A stretch of 9,857 nucleotides of DNA from Burkholderiales bacterium (GTDB taxonomy: Bacteria > Pseudomonadota > Gammaproteobacteria > Burkholderiales > Burkholderiaceae_C): assembly GCA_011391855.1 (NCBI GenBank), contig JAABPT010000007.1, positions 1 through 9,857 of the forward strand. Direction: 5' to 3'. The notes below the pieces were generated by a model that was given only the letters and a program-made list of their open reading frames with translations, had not been told where the DNA came from and did not search any database. The translations under genes and the position numbers were made by a program. How positions within the stretch are numbered: the first letter of the stretch is position 1; each line of letters begins with the position of its first letter. Shown here piece by piece: positions 5,530 to 9,857 of this stretch.

Positions 5530-6195
5530 TCAGGGGCTCTTGTTGTCGCGCGCCTCGCCGTCCGACGACCACTGCGGCAGCCGGTAGTCGGTGAGCAGCG
5601 CCAGCGCACGCAGGCCGGTGGCGGTGCCAGCGCCGGCCAGCACCGTGGCGCTGTCGGGCAGGCCCAGCGCGTGACCGCCCACCAGCACCCAACCGCCGAC
5701 GAAGGCGCACACCGCGTAAGGGCGGTGGTCGCGGAAGGCGCTGGGGATCTCGTTGCAGACGATGTCGCGCAGCACGCCGCCGAAGGTGGCGGTGACCACC
5801 CCCATCAGCACCGCCACGATGGGCGGCAGTCCCTGCGCCAGCGCCAGCTGGGCGCCGCTGGCGCTGAACAGGCCCAGGCCCAGCGCGTCGGGCCACTGCA
5901 TGGCCTTTTCGGTGGGCGCGAAATGGTGCGCGCGCAGCCACGCCATGGCGCCCAGGCACAAGGCCAGCAGGGCCCACAGCCAGGTGGCGTGCTCGACCCA
6001 GAAGAAGGGCCGGCGGTCGAGCAGCACGTCGCGAAGCGTGCCGCCGCCGAAGGCGGCCAGGCCGGCGACCACGCACACGCCCACCACGTCGAGCCGCTTG
6101 CGCGCCGCTTCCAGCAGGCCCGACAAGGCGAAGGCGATCGTCGCCGTGGCCTCCACGGCGGTGAGCAGCAGGGGCAGCAGTGGCAGGTCGCGCAT
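5530..6195 (-). CDS. TRIC / UPF0126 family membrane channel protein (YicG/YadS type)
   Basis: The 221-residue protein is almost entirely hydrophobic, with about seven helices arranged as two homologous halves plus a last helix. Each half carries the family glycine-kink motif: GGGTLRD at 50-56 and GGVLRD at 139-144, with the paired helices ATIAFALSG (18-26) and GLFSASGAQLALA (108-120). This is the prokaryotic TRIC (trimeric intracellular cation channel) family, whose studied members form homotrimeric monovalent-cation (K+/Na+) channels in the inner membrane. The physiological role in bacteria is unclear. ATG at 6193-6195 was chosen because the first helix starts about ten residues later; an upstream in-frame start at 6276 would add a polar 27-residue leader. 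No clear SD is seen. It is the last gene of the trpS strand, 100 bp after the GNAT stop with a hairpin between, so it may have its own promoter. It converges on imuB. Confidence 0.9.
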   Translation of the reverse strand: MRDLPLLPLLLTAVEATATIAFALSGLLEAARKRLDVVGVCVVAGLAAFGGGTLRDVLLDRRPFFWVEHATWLWALLALCLGAMAWLRAHHFAPTEKAMQWPDALGLGLFSASGAQLALAQGLPPIVAVLMGVVTATFGGVLRDIVCNEIPSAFRDHRPYAVCAFVGGWVLVGGHALGLPDSATVLAGAGTATGLRALALLTDYRLPQWSSDGEARDNKSP

Positions 6196-6268
6196 CGGGT
6201 TCGTTTCGAAGGGCACCGCGGCAGGGGCGAGGGACGGGCCAGATGCCTGGCGCCCATTGTCGCTGCCG

Positions 6269-6284
6269 ACCCGCATCGGCGGGT
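6269..6284 (-). terminator. Hairpin downstream of the GNAT gene, possible weak terminator
   Basis: ACCCGC (6269-6274), loop ATCG, and GCGGGT (6279-6284) form a perfect 6-bp GC-rich stem 11 bases after the GNAT stop on the minus strand. No U tract follows, so it may only slow polymerase or stabilise the upstream mRNA before the TRIC gene. Confidence 0.3.
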
Positions 6285-6295
6285 TCGGGTGTCGC

Positions 6296-6880
6296 TCACG
6301 CCCGCAAGTCGATGCGGTAGCGCAGCCCTGGCGCGTGGCCGTAGGCGGCGCCCTTGTCGAAGGTCTCGGTGAGCACGCCGCCGTTGGCCAGGATGACCTT
6401 CTGCGAGGCGTGGTTGTCGGGGTCGGTGGTGATCTCCACGTGACGCAAGCCGCGTTCGCGCGCCAGCGGCAGCATCAGGGCCAGCGCGCGCGTGGCAAAC
6501 CCGCGCCGCTGCTGCCAGGGCACGACCGCATAGCCGATGTGGCCCAGCACGTGCGGCGGCAGCGGCGCGCCGTCCCGGGTCCAGCGCAGGCCGATGCTGC
6601 CGACGAAGCAGCCGCCGTCGGGGCCCGGCAGCCACATCCAGCGGCGCAGGCTCGGCACGCGCTGCACGGTGGACCCATCGGGCAAGGTCACCGGCCCAGC
6701 GAGCGCTTCCGGGTCGTCCATGCGCGCCAGGAAGCCGGTGGCGTCGGCGGCGATGTGTTCCAGTTCCTCGCGCGCCGCCGCCGCGCCGCGCAGGTTGTCG
6801 GCCGACCAGCCGCGCTGCAGCGCAGCGCTGTACTCGGCCAGGTGCTGCTGTCCGGGACGCACAAGGTGCAGGCCGTGCAC
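6296..6880 (-). CDS. GNAT-family N-acetyltransferase
   Basis: The 194-residue protein has the GNAT core in its second half. A beta-strand VGSIGLRW (93-100) leads to HIGYAVVPWQQRRGFATRAL (114-133). The Q-x-x-G-x-A acetyl-CoA pyrophosphate loop is at 124-129, followed by an alpha helix, a strand HVEITTD (147-153), and the typical N-HASQKVILANGG stretch (156-168) of enzymes in the RimJ/RimL and small-molecule branch. The N-terminal part (about 12-60) is helical and Ala-rich. The acceptor substrate cannot be inferred. The GTG start at 6878-6880 is supported by a good SD (GAGGGA, 6889-6894) eight bases upstream, which overlaps the stop codon of the preceding esterase gene. The two are separated by 12 bp and are probably translationally coupled. 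Confidence 0.88.
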   Translation of the reverse strand: MHGLHLVRPGQQHLAEYSAALQRGWSADNLRGAAAAREELEHIAADATGFLARMDDPEALAGPVTLPDGSTVQRVPSLRRWMWLPGPDGGCFVGSIGLRWTRDGAPLPPHVLGHIGYAVVPWQQRRGFATRALALMLPLARERGLRHVEITTDPDNHASQKVILANGGVLTETFDKGAAYGHAPGLRYRIDLRA

Positions 6881-6888
6881 GGCTTCAG

Positions 6889-6894
6889 TCCCTC
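6889..6894 (-). promoter_or_regulatory. Shine-Dalgarno of the GNAT gene overlapping the upstream stop codon
   Basis: On the minus strand the esterase stop TGA (6893-6895) reads directly into GGGA, so TGAGGGA serves as both stop and SD. The spacer to the GTG is eight bases. This decides the unusual GTG start and suggests that a terminating ribosome re-initiates. Confidence 0.6.
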
Positions 6895-7564
6895 AGGCCA
6901 GCACCTTCAGCAGCCACTGGTTCAGCGCCTGCACTTCTTCCATGCACACCGAATGTTCCATCGGGTAGTCGTGCCATTCCACCGGCTGGCCGAGGGCGAG
7001 CAACAGGTCGCGGCCGGCCGCGCCGCGGGCCAGGGGCACCACGCCGTCGCTGCGGCCGTGGGCCAGGAACACCGGCGTGTCGTGGTTGGCGGCGTGGCGT
7101 TCGGCCGCGGTGGTATCGGCCAGCGGCAAGTAGCCCGACAGGCCGGCCAGCCCGGCCAGCCGCTCGGGGTGGCGCAGCCCGGCGCCGAGCGTCACCGCGC
7201 AGCCTTGCGAGAAGCCGGCCAGCACGATGCGCCGCGCGGGCACGCCGCGCGCCACCTCGCGTTCGAGGAGCTGCCGCACCAGCCGCATCGATTCACGCAG
7301 GCCGGCTTCGTCCTCGCGCCGTGCGAGATCGGCGTCGCGGATGTCGTACCAGGCGCGCATGGGCGCGCCGCCGTTGATGCTGACCGGCCGCACCGGCGCG
7401 CGTGGAAAGAGGAAGCGCACCGGGCCCACGGCGCCGAGCTTCAGCTCGTCGGCCACGGGCAGGAAGTCGGTGCCGTCGGCCCCCAGGCCGTGCAGGATGA
7501 CGACGGTGGCCCGCGGCGCGACGCCGGGGTCGAGTTCGAGGGTCTGCAGCGGGCCGTTCGTCAT
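6893..7564 (-). CDS. Alpha/beta hydrolase, carboxylesterase/phospholipase family (YpfH/EstB-like)
   Basis: The 223-residue length is typical of the small carboxylesterase / acyl-protein-thioesterase family (Abhydrolase_2). ILHGLGADGTDF (23-34) forms the oxyanion loop, LAGFSQGCAV (115-124) holds the nucleophile Ser119, HGRSDGVVP (169-177) the acid Asp173, and MEHSV (202-206) the base His204. The conserved FPRAP and AWYDI segments (53-57 and 71-75) are also present. The family cleaves short-chain carboxyl esters and sometimes lysophospholipids or thioesters in the cytosol; the natural substrate is unknown. ATG 7562-7564 has GGAA six bases upstream. It starts 22 bp after the trpS stop and ends 12 bp before the GNAT start, so trpS-esterase-GNAT look co-transcribed. 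It is unrelated in subfamily to the HSL-type hydrolase at 954-1895. Confidence 0.92.
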   Translation of the reverse strand: MTNGPLQTLELDPGVAPRATVVILHGLGADGTDFLPVADELKLGAVGPVRFLFPRAPVRPVSINGGAPMRAWYDIRDADLARREDEAGLRESMRLVRQLLEREVARGVPARRIVLAGFSQGCAVTLGAGLRHPERLAGLAGLSGYLPLADTTAAERHAANHDTPVFLAHGRSDGVVPLARGAAGRDLLLALGQPVEWHDYPMEHSVCMEEVQALNQWLLKVLA

Positions 7565-7586
7565 GCGCGGTTCCGGGTCTTCCGGT

Positions 7587-8795
7587 TCAGTAGTCCAGGC
7601 CCATGGCGCTGCGCACGTCCTTCATCGTCTGCCTTGCCACCGTGCGCGCTCGCTCGGTGCCCATCTCCACGATCCAGTGCACCTTCTTCGGGTCGGCCAG
7701 CAGCGCCTCGGCGCGTTCGCGCCACGGCTGCTGCTCCTGCACGATGGCGTCGATGACCGGCTGCTTGCAGTCCAGGCAGCCGATGCCGGCCGTGGTGCAG
7801 CCCTTCACAACCCAGTCGCGCGTGGCTTCGTCGCTGTAGACCTTGTGGAAGCTCCACACGGGGCATTTCTCGGGGTCGCCCGGGTCGGTGCGGCGCACGC
7901 GCGCGGGGTCGGTCATCATGCCGCGCACTTTCTTCGTCACCGCTTCGGGTTCGTCACGCATGAGGATGGCGTTGCCGTAGCTCTTGCTCATCTTCGTGCC
8001 GTCCACGCCGGGCAGGCGCAGCACCTCGGTGTGCAGCGCCTGCGGCTCCACCAGGATGCTCTTGCCGCTGCCGCGCAGGTGGCCGAGCAGCAGTTCGGTG
8101 TCGGCGTCGCTCCAGCCGGCCACCTGGGCAGCGGCGCGGCGCACGATGCCTTCGCCCTTGGCCACGGCCTCGGCCGCACCGGTCTCGCCGAAGGCCTTGC
8201 GCTGCTTGTCGAAATAGCGCGCATCGTCCTTGGTGAGTTTCGCCATCGCGGCGGCCACGTCGGCTTCGAAGCTGGGCGCTCGGCCGTAGAGGTGGTTGAA
8301 ACGCCGCGCCACTTCGCGCGTGAGTTCAACGTGCGAGGACTGGTCTTCGCCCACCGGCACGTAGGTGGCCTTGTAGATCAGGATATCGGCGGCCTGCAGC
8401 AGCGGGTAGCCCAGGAAGCCGTAGGTGGCCAGGTCGCGGTCGCGCAGCTTGTCGATCTGGTCCTTGTAGGTCGGTACGCGCTCCAGCCAGCCCAGCGGCG
8501 TGCCCATGGCCAGCAGCGTGAAGAGTTCCGCATGCTCGGGCAGGCGGCTCTGGATGAAAAGGGTGGCCTTGTCGGGGTCCAGCCCGGCGGCCAGCCAGTC
8601 GACGACCATGTCGTAGACGGTCTTCTCGATCACCTCGCGGTCTTCGTAATGCGTGGTCAGCGCATGCCAGTCGGCGACGAAGAAGAAACAGTCGTGCTCG
8701 TGCTGCAGCCGCACCCAGTTCTTGAGCGCGCCGTGGTAGTGGCCGAGGTGCATGCTGCCGGTGGGGCGCATGCCGGAAAGGACTCGCGATCGCAT
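7587..8795 (-). CDS. trpS: Tryptophanyl-tRNA synthetase, long form with a 4-Cys Fe-S-like motif
   Basis: This class Ic synthetase charges tRNA-Trp with tryptophan in the cytoplasm. The 402-residue protein shows the HIGH-type signature HLGH at 16-19 in PTGSMHLGHY, ADWHAL (41-46), the active-site segment PLLQAADILIYKATYVPVGEDQ in residues 131-152, and KMSKS at 268-272. A long insertion (about 171-258) relative to the 330-residue Bacillus type explains the size and is typical of many proteobacterial forms. The anticodon-binding part has Cys311, Cys333, Cys340 and Cys343, spaced C-x21-C-x6-C-x2-C. This closely resembles the [4Fe-4S] ligand set known from Thermotoga TrpRS. ATG 8793-8795 begins MRSRVLSGMRPTG, as in homologues; no clear SD is seen. 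The frame stays open to 9035 only in sequence antisense to purN. It heads the minus-strand gene set and is divergent from purN. Confidence 0.96.
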   Translation of the reverse strand: MRSRVLSGMRPTGSMHLGHYHGALKNWVRLQHEHDCFFFVADWHALTTHYEDREVIEKTVYDMVVDWLAAGLDPDKATLFIQSRLPEHAELFTLLAMGTPLGWLERVPTYKDQIDKLRDRDLATYGFLGYPLLQAADILIYKATYVPVGEDQSSHVELTREVARRFNHLYGRAPSFEADVAAAMAKLTKDDARYFDKQRKAFGETGAAEAVAKGEGIVRRAAAQVAGWSDADTELLLGHLRGSGKSILVEPQALHTEVLRLPGVDGTKMSKSYGNAILMRDEPEAVTKKVRGMMTDPARVRRTDPGDPEKCPVWSFHKVYSDEATRDWVVKGCTTAGIGCLDCKQPVIDAIVQEQQPWRERAEALLADPKKVHWIVEMGTERARTVARQTMKDVRSAMGLDY

Positions 8796-8925
8796 GGGGC
8801 AGGTCGTTGGGAAGGAAGGCGCGCATTGTCTCAGTTCGGCCTGCGCGCCTTGGCCGCAGTGACCGAGCAGTGGCGATGCAGTCCGTGTGTGGCCGTTCGG
8901 CGCAGCGCCTACACTGCCGGCCGCC

Positions 8926-9552
8926 ATGCAACGCATCGTCGTCCTCGTCTCCGGCCGCGGCTCCAATTTGGCGACCGTGCACCAGCGCTGCGTCGCCGAG
9001 GGCTGGCCGGCACGGGTGGTGGCGGTGGTGTCCAACCGTGCCGACGCCGGCGGCCTGGCCTATGCGGCCGAACAGGGCATTGCCACTGCCGTGGTGGACC
9101 ACCGGGTCCACGCCACGCGCCAGGCCTTCGACGATGCACTGGCCCGGGTCGTCGACGGCTTTGCGCCCGACCTGGTGCTGCTGGCCGGTTTCATGCGCAT
9201 CCTCGGCGCCGCCTTCGTACGGCGCTATGAGGGGCGGCTGCTCAATATCCACCCCTCGCTGCTGCCCGCCTTCCCGGGGCTGCACACGCACCGCCGCGCG
9301 CTGGCGGCCGGCTGCAAGGTGGCCGGGGCCACGGTGCACTTCGTGGTGCCCGAGGTCGACCACGGTCCCATCGTGCTGCAGGGCGTGGTGCCGGTGCACC
9401 CGGGCGACGACGAACAGGCGCTGGCGGCCCGCGTTCTGGCCACCGAACATGTCATCTACCCGCTGGCGGTACGCTGGTTCGTCGCGGGCCAACTGCGCGT
9501 CGAAGGCGGCATCGTCCGTCACACCGGCGGGGCTTCGCAGGTCCTGATCTGA
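8926..9552 (+). CDS. purN: Phosphoribosylglycinamide formyltransferase 1 (GAR transformylase)
   Basis: PurN transfers a formyl group from 10-formyltetrahydrofolate to GAR, the third step of de novo purine synthesis, in the cytosol. The 208 residues (E. coli has 212) carry the phosphate-binding SGRGSN (9-14), LAGFMRIL (86-93), and NIHPSLLPAFPGLHTH (107-122) with catalytic Asn107 and His109. EVDHGP (143-148) holds the catalytic Asp145. All three catalytic residues are present. ATG 8926 begins directly with the first beta strand (MQRIVVLVSG). The frame is open from 8887, but that would add a 13-residue unconserved leader. No good SD is visible. A -10-like TACACT (8910-8915) lies eleven bases before the ATG, preceded by a small palindrome GGCGC-A-GCGCC (8899-8909), with no clear -35. 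The methyltransferase gene starts four bases after its stop, so the two form an operon. Confidence 0.96.
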   Translation: MQRIVVLVSGRGSNLATVHQRCVAEGWPARVVAVVSNRADAGGLAYAAEQGIATAVVDHRVHATRQAFDDALARVVDGFAPDLVLLAGFMRILGAAFVRRYEGRLLNIHPSLLPAFPGLHTHRRALAAGCKVAGATVHFVVPEVDHGPIVLQGVVPVHPGDDEQALAARVLATEHVIYPLAVRWFVAGQLRVEGGIVRHTGGASQVLI

Positions 9553-9556
9553 TCCC

Positions 9557-9857
9557 ATGCACCCGAACGCTTTGCTCGACCTGGCCGCCGAACTGCTGCG
9601 CGCGCTGCTGAAATTCGACGCCCCGGCCGACGGCGTGGTGGCGGCCTTCTTCCGCAAGCACCGCGCCCTGGGCACGCGGGAGCGCCACACGCTGACCGAA
9701 ACGGCCTATGCCGTCTTGCGCCGACGGCTGCTCCTGCAGCATCTGGCGCAGAGCGGCGCGGGCGCGCTCGAACGCCGGCTGGCGATGCTGGCCTGGCAGG
9801 GCACCGAGTCCTTCCTGCGCGGCGCGCTCACGCCGCCCGAGCAGCAGTGGCTGGCCG
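9557..9857 (+). CDS. RsmB/NOP-type 16S rRNA methyltransferase, N-terminal part (cut by window end)
   Basis: From ATG 9557 the frame is open to the window end, giving 100 residues. It begins MHPNALLDLAAELLRALLKFDAPADG and continues with VVAAFFRKHRALGTRERHTLTETAYAVLRRR (written here across residues 1-26 and 27-57). This resembles the all-helical NusB-like N-terminal region of the RsmB-type m5C methyltransferases that commonly follow purN in Burkholderiales. The SAM-binding and catalytic Cys motifs would lie beyond the window, so the enzyme activity is inferred from the N-terminus and context. The gene starts four bases after the purN stop, consistent with translational coupling. No frameshift or other damage is seen in the visible part. 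Confidence 0.75.
   Translation, partial: MHPNALLDLAAELLRALLKFDAPADGVVAAFFRKHRALGTRERHTLTETAYAVLRRRLLLQHLAQSGAGALERRLAMLAWQGTESFLRGALTPPEQQWLA

Noticed and set aside
5753..7756. A 667-codon plus-strand open frame antisense to the TRIC, GNAT and esterase genes
   Set aside because: It covers three well-supported genes on the other strand, has no recognisable motif and a composition rich in Arg, Ala, Gln and His typical of antisense frames in GC-rich coding DNA.
7227..9230. A second 667-codon plus-strand open frame across the esterase, trpS and purN
   Set aside because: It is antisense to trpS and out of frame with purN; the real proteins in the other frames have full motif sets. The open frame follows from low stop-codon frequency at this base composition.

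Overview
The window is very GC-rich, with tightly packed genes and short intergenic gaps. Gene content (an imuA-imuB mutagenesis pair behind a CTGT-N8-ACAG LexA box, a long ~400-residue TrpRS, purN followed at once by an RsmB-type rRNA methyltransferase, and a YchJ-family protein) points to a betaproteobacterium of the order Burkholderiales, plausibly Comamonadaceae or a close relative. That placement is inferred from protein flavour and composition. No alignment was run.

Layout. 1-402 (+) is the C-terminal end of an MFS transporter; it opens the window inside a 12-bp tandem repeat coding Gly-Ala-Gly-Ala. 456-854 (-) is a small YchJ/SEC-C protein, convergent with the transporter. 954-1895 (+) is an HSL-family alpha/beta hydrolase. 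1930-2577 (-) is a LysE/ArgO-type amino-acid exporter. 2739-5493 (+) is an SOS module: a near-consensus sigma70 promoter overlapped by a LexA operator, then imuA and imuB. 5530-8795 (-) is a four-gene stretch transcribed trpS, carboxylesterase, GNAT acetyltransferase, TRIC/UPF0126 channel, with gaps of 22, 12 and 100 bp. 8926-9552 (+) is purN, divergent from trpS, and 9557-9857 (+) is the start of an RsmB/NOP-type methyltransferase cut by the window end. No gene-free stretch exceeds 300 bp; the longest gaps are the 161-bp argO/imuA and 130-bp trpS/purN divergent regions.

Most genes are ordinary housekeeping or accessory genes. The most unusual part is the imuA-imuB module. Its dnaE2 partner is not next to it. 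imuA carries three copies of a 30-bp in-frame repeat in an extended N-terminus. imuB carries, in frame, a 92-bp REP/BIME-like palindromic element made of two inverted units, of a type normally found between genes. The promoter geometry puts the predicted transcription start almost exactly on the annotated GTG of imuA, so that transcript is either leaderless or the true start lies downstream. Separately, the TrpRS carries a C-x21-C-x6-C-x2-C array resembling the [4Fe-4S] motif known from a subset of TrpRS enzymes. I see no CRISPR array, tRNA, rRNA, insertion sequence or phage gene. I do not see a wholly new multi-gene system here; the notable signals are modifications of known genes.
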